64,000 nucleotides of DNA from positions 27,734 to 91,733 of the forward strand of contig NZ_JBHLXE010000111.1 of the NCBI RefSeq assembly GCF_042432445.1. The letters run 5' to 3'. A program made the translations under genes and the position numbers. The notes beneath the pieces are model-generated. The model was not told where the DNA came from. It saw only the letters and a program-made list of their open reading frames with translations, and ran no database searches. Numbering within the stretch: the first letter of the stretch is position 1; each line of letters starts with the position of its first letter. Source of the stretch: Thorsellia kenyensis (GTDB lineage Bacteria; Pseudomonadota; Gammaproteobacteria; Enterobacterales; Thorselliaceae). Shown here piece by piece: positions 26,275 through 35,558 of the stretch.

Positions 26275-27991
26275 ACATCTTACTGATAGCTATACGATCT
26301 TTATGCGAGAGTGAAATAAATGCATTTCCTTCTGAGCTTAATTCACATTTTCGATGATGGATAAAAGATTTAATGAGTAAATTCTCATCATATCCTTTAA
26401 CACTGAATGCTTCTCGAAGCTCATATAGATTAAAGGATACTCCTAATTCATTTATTTCAAGAAAGTTTGAAAATTCATTTAAAAGCAGATGAATTGTCTG
26501 TTGAAAAAAACTTTTTGATGTCACTTTTATTTTTCCCTGCTCCTGCTTTTTTATTTCGTTGAGTAAAGAAGGTGCTTTGTGTTGTGAATGGCATAGTTTA
26601 GTATTGCTGACATATGGTGATGTCGTTGGTTCAAAAAGCGTATTATTAAGATCAGGAAAATTTGATATATTGACATACCCTGTATTAACTGCAGTGTTTA
26701 ATTTATTTTTATGAAGCAGATTTTGCTGCTGTTCTTCACAAGATGTAGCAGCATGAGTTACTAAATTTTGTTTATCACTGCAGATGCTATCAAGTACTTT
26801 TCCTGTACCTCCCCTTTCAAATTCAATGGTATTAATAGGTTCGCCTCTTTTTAACTCACTAATGAACTTAGTCGGATTTTTTATTTGAACCATATTTAAA
26901 AAAATTTTTTTGTTCCCTTGGCTTAAACAACTCGGTGACAATTTTATGAATACCGAGCTGTCCTGTTGTTTTTCAAAAAAACCAGATTGATTCAATACAT
27001 CAAAAAGAGACTCTTGCGAATATCCCTCAACGATGTAATTGATCTGCAACTTTTCTAAAAGCTCTTGGCACGCATGCCCCCAAACAAGATACAAACATTC
27101 ACTGTTACTCTCTATTTGATACCAAAATCTTGCCCCCCTTTGGTTGACAGTCCATATTTCATCTACAATTAATGAACTAATTATTTGTTCGACACATTGT
27201 ATTAATGTGTTTTTACATGGTTTAGTGGTGTAGAGTTGGGATTTATTTGCTGATGTTTTAAAATGCGTTTCAACACTTTTTTGATCCGCACGAAGGATCC
27301 AATCGGTTAACTTATGCTGCTTATTTTGCAAGGAAATGCCGTCATACAATTCAATAAGAATCTCAGTTCCATACTCACAAAGCCACATAAGCAGAGGTTG
27401 GGTTAATAAGAATGAACATGAAAAGGCTGCCAGCGATTCATGCACTTTAAATCTACCTTTGGCCCATTCAATTTGAATATCAGCTGTAACAAATGGCGTG
27501 GACCACTCCTGAAAACTTTCTTTAAACGGCTCCCAAACTTCTGAGGTATTAGCTATTTTAATTGTCATATCGGTAAAAAGTTTACCAAAATCATGACTTA
27601 GTCCTGCTACAAAAAGCGCAACTCTCCATTTTTTTTCTAACTTTTTTCTTCTCTCTGGAGCACCATCCGATACCAGTATTTCATCTTCGGTCAAAATTAG
27701 TAAAAATAATCCGACTTCAAGACTATGTGTTAACAGCCCCCCTTGGTAGGCATGATGATGCATTTGTGAAGCAGGAACAAAGTAACTATATGCATAGAAT
27801 CTATTCAGTGTGGGTATGATTAATTCGATATATTCATGTTCACTGAGGCAGAGTAATGTTTTTATCCTGGAAATTAGAATACTTACCTCTTGAGATATAT
27901 TTTGGGGGAGTTTATTTACAATATATTCGTTTGAATTAAAAAATATCAACTCTTTAGTAATTAATGATTTGCTATCTCTTTTTATGTCCAT
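26261..27991 (-). CDS. traI: MobH-family relaxase TraI
   Basis: A 576-residue relaxase of the MobH (TraI_2) family, which nicks the transfer origin and pilots the strand. The HD-hydrolase-like core shows HHHAYQGGLLTHSLEV (about residues 78-93) and GLSHDFGKLFTD (130-141). The C-terminal third holds a winged-helix-like region (about 500-576) of the TraI_2_C type, and a low-complexity linker lies between. SXT TraI is about 716 residues, so this one is shorter. It is the first gene of the leftward traI-traD-DUF4400 set. Metal-binding histidines and aspartate are retained, which argues for activity. Confidence 0.9.
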   Translation of the reverse strand: MDIKRDSKSLITKELIFFNSNEYIVNKLPQNISQEVSILISRIKTLLCLSEHEYIELIIPTLNRFYAYSYFVPASQMHHHAYQGGLLTHSLEVGLFLLILTEDEILVSDGAPERRKKLEKKWRVALFVAGLSHDFGKLFTDMTIKIANTSEVWEPFKESFQEWSTPFVTADIQIEWAKGRFKVHESLAAFSCSFLLTQPLLMWLCEYGTEILIELYDGISLQNKQHKLTDWILRADQKSVETHFKTSANKSQLYTTKPCKNTLIQCVEQIISSLIVDEIWTVNQRGARFWYQIESNSECLYLVWGHACQELLEKLQINYIVEGYSQESLFDVLNQSGFFEKQQDSSVFIKLSPSCLSQGNKKIFLNMVQIKNPTKFISELKRGEPINTIEFERGGTGKVLDSICSDKQNLVTHAATSCEEQQQNLLHKNKLNTAVNTGYVNISNFPDLNNTLFEPTTSPYVSNTKLCHSQHKAPSLLNEIKKQEQGKIKVTSKSFFQQTIHLLLNEFSNFLEINELGVSFNLYELREAFSVKGYDENLLIKSFIHHRKCELSSEGNAFISLSHKDRIAISKMYEKE

Positions 27992-28572
27992 TTTATTGTA
28001 CCATCCTTGTTATCTGACTGAATTCAGCTAATAGTAAAATTCAAATAGCTGTTAGCTTTTTACTTCCTTGATTTGAAATTTTATTTTTACTTTTATTTTT
28101 ATTTTTACTTTTACTTTTACTTTTACTTTTACTTTTACTTTTTACTTTTACTTTAAATTGAAAATTTTTATCTTGCGGAACAATTTAAAACGCAGTTAGT
28201 TATATATTCAATGAAATCGTTATATTTAATTAGTGTTTGACTGAGACTATTTTTTAAGTGTCATTGTTCATTATTTTGCAATAAAAAAGAGAGTAAATGC
28301 TCTCAGAAAAATTCACTTTTCTAGCGATTTTCTGGTGTAGAATTAGTTTTACTGCCTCTTTTTAGAATACATCCAAAGATTATAGTCTTGGGAGGTTATC
28401 TTCAAAATAAAAGGTTTGATCTATCACATGCATTACTATTATTGATTGGCTTGTTATTTAAGTTTCTGTTACTTTATGTACAGTTTTTTACAACAACTAA
28501 ATCATGGGTTGTTTTAATTACTCATACTAAATGGAATTCCTAATTAACACTTAATATACTCAAGGAGAATTT
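27992..28572. other. Divergent gap between traI and katA
   Basis: About 580 bases with no supportable gene. It contains a hexamer repeat near traI and must carry the promoters of both traI (leftward) and katA (rightward). It also marks the switch from transfer genes to chromosomal genes. I see no integrase, direct repeat or tRNA fragment here. Confidence 0.6.
28091..28151 (+). repeat. TTTTAC hexamer tandem repeat upstream of traI
   Basis: Two TTTTAT units are followed by six perfect TTTTAC units, one seven-base variant and one more TTTTAC. On the traI strand this is GTAAAA repeated, 100-160 bases before the traI start. Changes in copy number would shift promoter spacing. Confidence 0.85.
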
Positions 28573-30033
28573 ATGAAAAAAGAACTTCAATGCCCAGTAA
28601 TGACTACAACTGCAGGTGCCCCTATTGCAGATAATCAAAATAGTTTAACTGCAGGTGCTAATGGTCCAGTTCTAATGCAAGATTGGCAATTAATTGAAAA
28701 ACTAGCGCATCAAAATCGTGAACGTATTCCTGAGCGAGTTGTTCATGCCAAAGGCTGGGGGGCATTTGGAACACTGACAATCACTGAAGATATCAGCCAA
28801 TACAGCTGTGCAAAGGTTTTCTCTAAAGTGGGGCAACAAGTAGATATGCTTGCTAGGTTTTCTACGGTTGCTGGTGAATTAGGTGCAGCGGATGCAGAAA
28901 GAGACGTCAGAGGTTTCGCTCTTAAATTTTATACAGAAGAAGGTAACTGGGATGTTGTTGGGAACAATACACCCGTGTTTTTCATTCGTGATCCGCTAAA
29001 ATTTCCTGATTTTATACATACACAAAAACGCCACCCAGTAACTCATTTAAGAAGTGCAACAGCAGCATGGGATTTTTGGAGTTTATCCCCTGAGTCATTG
29101 CATCAAATTACAATTCTTATGAGTGATAGAGGGATTCCTGTTAGTCCTCGTTTTATGAATGGTTACGGCTCGCATACTTACAGTTTCTGGAATGCAAAAG
29201 GTGAAAGATTCTGGGTGAAATTCCATTTTAAAACTCAACAAGGCCATAAAACATTAACTAATACTGAAGCTGAAGCAGTAATTGGTAAAACTCGCGAAAG
29301 TTATCAAGAAGATCTCTTTGGTGCCATAGCTGAGGGTAACTATCCAAAATGGAACATGTTTGTTCAAGTAATGCCAGAAATGGATGTTGAGAAACTCTCT
29401 TATAATCCATTTGATTTAACCAAAGTTTGGCCACACAGTGAATATCCACTTATCAAAGTTGGTGTGGTGGAATTGAATAAAAACCCTCAAAATTATTTTG
29501 CTCAAATTGAACAGGCAGCATTTTCGCCAAGTAATGTTGTACCAGGTATCGGTTTCTCACCAGATAAAATGCTCCAAGCTAGGATTTTCAGTTATGCGGA
29601 TGCACATCGTTATCGTTTAGGTACACATTATGAAGCGCTTCCTGTTAATGCGCCTAAATGTCCCGTTCATCACTACCATGCTGATGGTTCAATGAATTTC
29701 TTTGGCCATAAAGCGGCGGAATTAACTGGTAATGAAAATGCTTATTATGAGCCTAATTCTTTCGGTGGTGCCACTGAGTCAGCTCAGTTTAAAGAACCCC
29801 CTCTAAAAATTTCTGGTGATGCCGATAGATATAATCACAGAGAAGGGAATGATGATTTTACTCAGCCAAGAGCTTTATTTGAACTCTTTTCTCAAGAAGA
29901 AAAATCTCGTTTGTTCCAAAATATAGCTGCAGCGATGCACGGTGTTCCTGACAATATTATTGAAAGGCAATTGGCTTTATTTGAAAAAGTACACCCTGAG
30001 TATGCAAAAGGTGTCAGAGCTGCATTAAAATAA
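28573..30033 (+). CDS. katA: Catalase (monofunctional, haem)
   Basis: A 486-residue small-subunit (clade 3) catalase that breaks down hydrogen peroxide in the cytoplasm. Catalytic His58 lies in RVVHAKGWGAFG, the catalytic Asn in DVVGNNTPVFFIRD, and the proximal haem-ligand Tyr in RIFSYADAHRYRLG. The position after HAKG, usually Ser or Ala, is Trp. CAAGGAG precedes the ATG. It stands alone and ends at a strong terminator. Confidence 0.95.
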   Translation: MKKELQCPVMTTTAGAPIADNQNSLTAGANGPVLMQDWQLIEKLAHQNRERIPERVVHAKGWGAFGTLTITEDISQYSCAKVFSKVGQQVDMLARFSTVAGELGAADAERDVRGFALKFYTEEGNWDVVGNNTPVFFIRDPLKFPDFIHTQKRHPVTHLRSATAAWDFWSLSPESLHQITILMSDRGIPVSPRFMNGYGSHTYSFWNAKGERFWVKFHFKTQQGHKTLTNTEAEAVIGKTRESYQEDLFGAIAEGNYPKWNMFVQVMPEMDVEKLSYNPFDLTKVWPHSEYPLIKVGVVELNKNPQNYFAQIEQAAFSPSNVVPGIGFSPDKMLQARIFSYADAHRYRLGTHYEALPVNAPKCPVHHYHADGSMNFFGHKAAELTGNENAYYEPNSFGGATESAQFKEPPLKISGDADRYNHREGNDDFTQPRALFELFSQEEKSRLFQNIAAAMHGVPDNIIERQLALFEKVHPEYAKGVRAALK

Positions 30034-30074
30034 GGCATTATTCTCTCTTTTATGATGTAAACTAAATAAACGCT

Positions 30075-30100
30075 AAGCCCTTTAATTTAAGGGCTTTTTT
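30075..30100 (+). terminator. Rho-independent terminator after katA
   Basis: AAGCCCTT and AAGGGCTT pair around a TAATTT loop and are followed by a T run. Confidence 0.9.
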
Positions 30101-30245
30101 GAGGAAAAAATAATTACAGTATCATGACAATTTGTATCAATATTCCTCAAATAGTTAATCGATTGATGCTATACTAGAATTCCTTTTATTTAAGCATTAT
30201 CCCAAACTTAGTCAACTTTAACATCATAAAATTGAGGAAACTCCC

Positions 30246-31247
30246 ATGGAAAATAAGTACATTATTGTCGCAGATATTGGTGGTACTAATGCACGCTTTG
30301 GTCTATGCCATATTGATTCAGGAGAAATCAGTACAATTGAAAACTTTCAAACTGCTGATTATCCTGGTATTGAAGAAGTCATAGAAGTCTATTTAGGAAG
30401 ATGTCAATCACACGGCTGCATTACATCAACTAAGGCAATCAAGGCAGGTTGCTTTGCTATTGCAACAGCTATCACAAGCGATCAGATTAAAATGACAAAT
30501 AATGCTTGGCAATTTTCCAGAACAAAAGTGCAATCTCAATTTGATTTTGACCATCTTTTCTTTATTAATGATTTTACAGCCGTCTCTATGGCAATTCCTA
30601 TGCTAAAAGAGAATGACGTTATTCAATTTGGTGGACAAAATGCGATTAAAGACCAACCTGTTGGTGTATATGGCGCTGGCACTGGACTGGGCGTCTCTTA
30701 TCTTATTCCAGCGCAGGGCAAATGGGTAACTTTTGCTGCAGAGGGAGGACATGTGGATTTTGCACCCACGTGTAATGAAGAAATTGCGATTTTAAAATAT
30801 ACAAGAAATTTTTATCAAGGTAGAGTTTCTGCAGAAAGAATATTGTCTGGTATGGGCATTGTTAATATTTACAATGCACTTTGCGAGCATCATAACCAAA
30901 CTGCTCAATTTACAGAAGCTAAAGATATTACTGCACATGCTCTTGATAATAGTTGTACGATATCGGTAAAAACCCTAGAGCATTTTTGCAGAATTTTAGG
31001 TCGCTTCGGTGGTAACTTAGCGCTTACTCTGGGGGCTTTTGGCGGAATTTATTTAGCTGGTGGCATTGTTCCTAAAATATTACCTTTTTTTGAAAAATCT
31101 GATTTCAGAGCCGGTTTTGAAGATAAGGGCCGTTTTTCTGAGTATACTAGAAACATCCCTGTTTTTTTAATTACTCATCCACAAACAGGTCTCTTAGGAT
31201 CAGGAGCGTTCGCGCGTCAAGAATTAGGAATACAATTGCACCATTAA
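30246..31247 (+). CDS. glk: Glucokinase
   Basis: A 333-residue bacterial glucokinase of the E. coli Glk type, which phosphorylates free cytoplasmic glucose. The phosphate loop DIGGTNARFGLC is at residues 9-20; GAGTGLGVSYL and EGGHVDFAP mark the sugar-binding site. AGGAAACTCCC precedes the ATG. In this cell it would use glucose freed by the alpha- and beta-galactosidases, which the PTS cannot phosphorylate. A cytochrome b561 gene follows after 30 bases. Confidence 0.93.
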   Translation: MENKYIIVADIGGTNARFGLCHIDSGEISTIENFQTADYPGIEEVIEVYLGRCQSHGCITSTKAIKAGCFAIATAITSDQIKMTNNAWQFSRTKVQSQFDFDHLFFINDFTAVSMAIPMLKENDVIQFGGQNAIKDQPVGVYGAGTGLGVSYLIPAQGKWVTFAAEGGHVDFAPTCNEEIAILKYTRNFYQGRVSAERILSGMGIVNIYNALCEHHNQTAQFTEAKDITAHALDNSCTISVKTLEHFCRILGRFGGNLALTLGAFGGIYLAGGIVPKILPFFEKSDFRAGFEDKGRFSEYTRNIPVFLITHPQTGLLGSGAFARQELGIQLHH

Positions 31248-31276
31248 TTTTTAATTAATAAGTGTGAGGTTTTTAC

Positions 31277-31807
31277 ATGTTAGAACGTTATAAATCCATC
31301 CAAATTTTCATGCATTGGATGACTTTATTTTTAGTCATTGGATTATATGCTACTATTTATTTAAGTGATTATGTATCATATACAACAGAGAAAACTTTGA
31401 CCACAATCCACTTTAATCTTGGGGTATTTGTTTGGTTATTTATGCTGATACGGTTTATAATGCACTTTAAATTCCAAACCCCAGCCATTACACCGCCAAT
31501 GACAAAGTTTTTTAGAGTGGCTTCTAAAGCGGGTCATCATACGCTATACTTACTCTTTTTAATCCAGCCAATCATTGGGGTTTTCTTTAGGGCGTATGAT
31601 GGTAGGTCTTGGTCATTTATTGGAATGGAAATCAATCCATTCGTACCAGTAGACGAAGATTTTTCCTATGTCTTAAGAGATGTTCATGATACTGTTGGGT
31701 TGATTATATTAGGACTTATCGCTTTACATGTAACTGCAGCTCTTTTTCATCATTATTTTCTAAAAGATAATACTTTAAAGCGTATGCTACCTTTTAGTGA
31801 TAAATAA
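31277..31807 (+). CDS. Cytochrome b561 family protein (YodB-like)
   Basis: A 176-residue di-haem membrane protein with four helices. Candidate haem ligands are the His in MHWMTLFLV (helix 1), HFNLGVFVW (helix 2) and LHVTAALFHH (helix 4). It resembles E. coli YodB/YceJ, quinol-superoxide oxidoreductases. It lies 30 bases after glk, so they may be co-transcribed; its closeness to katA fits a role in oxidative stress, which is inference. Confidence 0.85.
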   Translation: MLERYKSIQIFMHWMTLFLVIGLYATIYLSDYVSYTTEKTLTTIHFNLGVFVWLFMLIRFIMHFKFQTPAITPPMTKFFRVASKAGHHTLYLLFLIQPIIGVFFRAYDGRSWSFIGMEINPFVPVDEDFSYVLRDVHDTVGLIILGLIALHVTAALFHHYFLKDNTLKRMLPFSDK

Positions 31808-32079
31808 TTAAATCACTGAGAATACCGGTTAGTAATGATTTTGTATTATTGTTCTAGCCGGCCGATTGATAACGTAGAGTAAACACATATTCAACGGCGT
31901 TTAAATTCATATACATTTTAATTAAGTTGGCCATTCTAATTGTTTAACCATATTATTAGTGAGAACTGTTTGAGTTAGTCTTTTTTTTGCGGATTTATAG
32001 GATTTAAATGAGTTACAACTAATCTCTAATTTTTTGTGCCCACATCTAGTATTAATTTTCTTTATTAAAGGATTTCACT

Positions 32080-33849
32080 ATGCAACACTCATTTATTCCA
32101 GGAAAAGATGCCCCCTTAGAAGAGACCATTAATAGGTTTCAAACAAAACTTTCTGAACTAGGCTTCATTATTGAAGAAGCGTCTTGGTTAAATCCTGTTG
32201 AAAATGTTTGGTCAGTCCATATTAAAGACAAAGAGTGTGCCTTGTGCTTTACCAATGGTAAGGGAGCCTCTAAAAAGGCGGCACTTGCAAGTGCTCTTGG
32301 CGAGTACTTTGAGCGTTTGAGTACCAACTATTTCTTCGCAGATTTTTACTTAGGTGATAATACCCTTCCTTATTCATTCGTTCACTACCCTAATGAAAAA
32401 TGGTTTAAAGTTGAAGAAAATAGTTGGCCTGAAGGATTGTTGGATGAAAGACTTATCAATTTTTATGACTCTGAAGGCGAAATTGATCCTGCGCAATTGA
32501 CAGATCTTCAATCTTCAGATAAAAATAGAGGGATATGCGCTTTGCCTTTTATTAGAGAAAGTGATAAAGAAACTGTCTATATTCCGATGAATATCATTGG
32601 CAACTTATATGTCTCTAATGGCATGTCTGCTGGCAATAATTTGTTTGAAGCAAAAGTTCAAGCGCTCTCTGAGATTTTTGAACGTTTTGTGAAAAATAAA
32701 GTCATTGCAGATTGCTTAGCTCTCCCCAAAATTCCTGATGTAATTACAGAAACCTACCCTAAGATTGCAACGGCTATAAAATCTCTTGAAAAAGAAGGCT
32801 TTCATGTGTTTAGGTATGATGCTTCACTAGGTGGTAATTATCCTGTTATTGCCGTTGTGTTACTTAATCCTGAAAACAGTGGATGTTTCGCCTCCTTTGG
32901 TGCTCACCCTAATTTTGAAGTTGCCTATGAGCGGGCGGTTACTGAGCTATTACAAGGTCGTTCTTTAGACAGTCTAGATGTTTTCCCCTCCCCCTCTTTT
33001 GATGATGAAGAAGTTGCTGATTTTGCAAACTTAGAAACCCACTTTATCGATTCAAGCGGCGTATTGTCCTGGGATTTTTTCAAGAATGTACCAGACTACG
33101 AATTCAATCATTGGGATTTTGCTGGTACCACAGAAGAGGAACTCCAACAATTAACCCAAATGATCTATAGGCTTGATACTGACATCTATACAATGCACTA
33201 CAATCATCTAGGAGTTGATGCTTGCCGTATTATTGTTCCTGGTATGTCAGAAATTTATCACCCTGATGATTTAATCTATGCAAATAACTCTATGGGTATT
33301 CATCTGCGTGAGCAAATTTTAGCGCTAAGCTCCAGCAAAATCGAAACAGATAAAGCTCGAGCTTTGCTTGAAGAATTTGATGCCCTAGATTTAGATGAGT
33401 CAATTAGGATAAGAGAGCTTTTAGGTATTGCAACAGGGTCCGACAATGCATGGTTTACCCTAAGAGTAGGTGAGCTTAAATCGATGTTATATCTTATCTT
33501 AAAAGAGTATGACAATGCACTCATGTGGGTCGAATGGACGGTTGATTACAATCAAACGGTTTTTTCAAAAGATCGTTTAACCTATTATCGTTGCTTACAA
33601 ACACTTCTGCTTCTGACTCAAGAAGCAGAGAGACATCTAGATGAATATGAAGAGGTCTTTTCAACACTATACGGTGGGGATATTTTTAGTGCTGCTAAAT
33701 TGGCGATTCAGGGTATTATGCCATTTTACGGTCTACAAATTGAACCAGGTATTCCTAATACCCCAATGAGCTTTAAAGCTCATCAAAACCTAATAGCTGC
33801 TTATCATAAATTACAAAAAGCCAAGTTAAGCGCTACTACAACCATTTAA
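32080..33849 (+). CDS. ycaO: YcaO-domain protein, RimO-associated S12 methylthiolation factor type
   Basis: A 589-residue protein with an N-terminal domain, the ATP-binding YcaO domain (ALGEYFERLSTNYF and EIFERFVKNK glutamate motifs) and a C-terminal helical TPR-like region (about 430-580). Length and layout match E. coli YcaO (586), which assists RimO in beta-methylthiolation of ribosomal protein S12, rather than azoline-forming YcaO enzymes of peptide clusters. AAAGGA precedes the ATG. No precursor peptide or partner maturase is nearby. The 270 bases before it hold only a weak GC-containing stem near 31824-31862. Confidence 0.9.
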   Translation: MQHSFIPGKDAPLEETINRFQTKLSELGFIIEEASWLNPVENVWSVHIKDKECALCFTNGKGASKKAALASALGEYFERLSTNYFFADFYLGDNTLPYSFVHYPNEKWFKVEENSWPEGLLDERLINFYDSEGEIDPAQLTDLQSSDKNRGICALPFIRESDKETVYIPMNIIGNLYVSNGMSAGNNLFEAKVQALSEIFERFVKNKVIADCLALPKIPDVITETYPKIATAIKSLEKEGFHVFRYDASLGGNYPVIAVVLLNPENSGCFASFGAHPNFEVAYERAVTELLQGRSLDSLDVFPSPSFDDEEVADFANLETHFIDSSGVLSWDFFKNVPDYEFNHWDFAGTTEEELQQLTQMIYRLDTDIYTMHYNHLGVDACRIIVPGMSEIYHPDDLIYANNSMGIHLREQILALSSSKIETDKARALLEEFDALDLDESIRIRELLGIATGSDNAWFTLRVGELKSMLYLILKEYDNALMWVEWTVDYNQTVFSKDRLTYYRCLQTLLLLTQEAERHLDEYEEVFSTLYGGDIFSAAKLAIQGIMPFYGLQIEPGIPNTPMSFKAHQNLIAAYHKLQKAKLSATTTI

Positions 33850-33947
33850 AATTTAATTTGTACTAATGGACTTGTATATTATTTTTTTACCACTATATTG
33901 AGTCCATAACTAAGCCTATTTTTTTACTTATAAAGACATAATATATT

Positions 33948-34214
33948 ATGATGAAAACAAATTTAGAACATTTACTAGAATTCCCTTGTGATTTTCCCTT
34001 TAAAATCATGAGCATTACCGATCCTTCTATTTTAGAGCAGACCATGCAAATAGTACAAAAACATGTACCAGGGGATTATCAGCCAGTTATCAAGCCAAGC
34101 GCTAAGGGTAATTATCAATCCATTAGTTTGATGATCCATGCCACTAAAATAGAGCAAATAGAAAGCCTCTATTATGAATTTGGTAAAATTGAAGGGGTTA
34201 AACTTGTTTTGTAA
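33948..34214 (+). CDS. ybeD: YbeD/DUF493 family protein
   Basis: An 88-residue protein of the DUF493 (YbeD) family with an ACT-like fold. Recognisable parts are LLEFPCDFPFKIMSI at residues 6-20 and the spaced IMI-type strand SLMIHATKIEQIESLY. Length equals E. coli YbeD (87). It lies just before lipB, as in many gammaproteobacteria. Biochemical function is not settled. Confidence 0.9.
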   Translation: MMKTNLEHLLEFPCDFPFKIMSITDPSILEQTMQIVQKHVPGDYQPVIKPSAKGNYQSISLMIHATKIEQIESLYYEFGKIEGVKLVL

Positions 34215-34357
34215 TTTTGTGATTATGGAGTTATAGGGTTATTAACCTTTAGGATGCACAAATTGCATGATCATCTAACTAAACAAAAGTGTTCAAATAG
34301 ATACCTTCGACAAGTCAGCTAATAAAACTTTCCTATTGACAGCGATGCCGCCGAAAA

Positions 34358-35116
34358 ATGAAAAATTATGCGTTAAACTCAGAAATAATAATCAAGCACT
34401 TAGGGCTCATTAGTTATGCGTCTAGCTACAAAGCTATGCATGATTTTACGCATAACCGAAACGCAACAACTTTAGATGAAATTTGGGTTTTAGAGCACCC
34501 AGAAATATTCACTCAAGGACGGGCAGGCAAAGAAGAACATATTCTCAAAACATCATCGATTCCTATTTTTCAAAGTGACCGTGGCGGACAAGTCACTTTT
34601 CATGGGCCAGGACAACTGATTATTTATCCATTAATTAATTTAAAAAGGTATGGCTTAAATATAAGGGAATTTGTTACTTTGCTTGAAACAAGTGTGATCA
34701 ATACCTTAGCCAAATTTTCGATTGAAGCTTATGCAAGAAAAGATGCTCCAGGGGTTTATGTAGATGAGATCAGCTGCCTTTTTTCGAAGAATATATCTAA
34801 CAAAACAGTGGGCGACTCATCCCTTTCTAATCCTGGCATAGTGATTGACCAGTCCTTAGATAGATTCTCTTCATCCTCATCAGAAAAAAAAATATGTTCA
34901 TTAGGGTTAAAAGTCAGTAAAGGATGTACTTTACACGGCCTTGCATTAAATATTGATATTGATTTGACCCCTTTTGATTATATCAACCCGTGTGGATTGC
35001 TAGGGATGCAAATGACCTCGGTTGCAAACATCACGAAAAATATTCCAGATAAGCAAGCTATTACGAATACACTAATCAATGAATTGCTACGCGCCTTACA
35101 ATCACCTTTGTGCTAA
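34358..35116 (+). CDS. lipB: Octanoyl-[acyl-carrier-protein]:protein octanoyltransferase
   Basis: A 252-residue LipB, which moves octanoyl groups from ACP to lipoyl domains. Motifs are RGGQVTFHGPGQL (75-87), the catalytic Lys178 in KICSLGL, HGLALN (193-198) and catalytic Cys212 in NPCGLLGM. E. coli LipB is 213 residues; the excess is mostly a Ser/Asn-rich insertion at about residues 138-176, right before the catalytic lysine. The ribosome site is weak. lipA does not follow. Confidence 0.92.
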   Translation: MKNYALNSEIIIKHLGLISYASSYKAMHDFTHNRNATTLDEIWVLEHPEIFTQGRAGKEEHILKTSSIPIFQSDRGGQVTFHGPGQLIIYPLINLKRYGLNIREFVTLLETSVINTLAKFSIEAYARKDAPGVYVDEISCLFSKNISNKTVGDSSLSNPGIVIDQSLDRFSSSSSEKKICSLGLKVSKGCTLHGLALNIDIDLTPFDYINPCGLLGMQMTSVANITKNIPDKQAITNTLINELLRALQSPLC

Positions 35117-35558
35117 TTTTTTTCTGTTTTAACATTTTCTTCTGAACTAAATTTTTATTCACATAGAATGTTTAAATTTTATTTTTGCCGTAGCTGATGC
35201 AATGGACATTTTATTTCTTCACTCATCTATTTTGACTAATGCAAATGCATTTGTGTGAAATAGCCCTTATAATCATGAAACCATCAATGATATAATAAAT
35301 TTTTTGATATCAGTGTAAAAATAAATATCTAATTGCTTGCTAGGTATAAATAGTTGAAATCAAATATGATAATTTTAGTAGGGTATTCACTTCTAGTTTT
35401 ATCTTAAGATCAATATAATTCAATGCAGCTAAGTTTTAATTGCCATCCATTGAATTTTTTCTTTTAACTAAAATATATTTAAGCTTGCATCTTTTAACTA
35501 TTACATTAAACTTTAAAATACGCGTTTACAATCAACCATCGTTCATGGGAAACTATTT
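35117..35558. other. Non-coding gap before oppA
   Basis: About 440 bases of AT-rich sequence without a supportable gene. A TATAAT at 35268-35273 is a possible -10 element but lacks a clear -35 at the right distance. It probably contains the oppA promoter and a long leader. Confidence 0.5.

Noticed and set aside
32080..33849. YcaO gene as part of an azoline-containing peptide (RiPP) cluster
   Set aside because: Its length and C-terminal helical region match the RimO-associated housekeeping YcaO, and there is no precursor peptide, dehydrogenase or exporter nearby.
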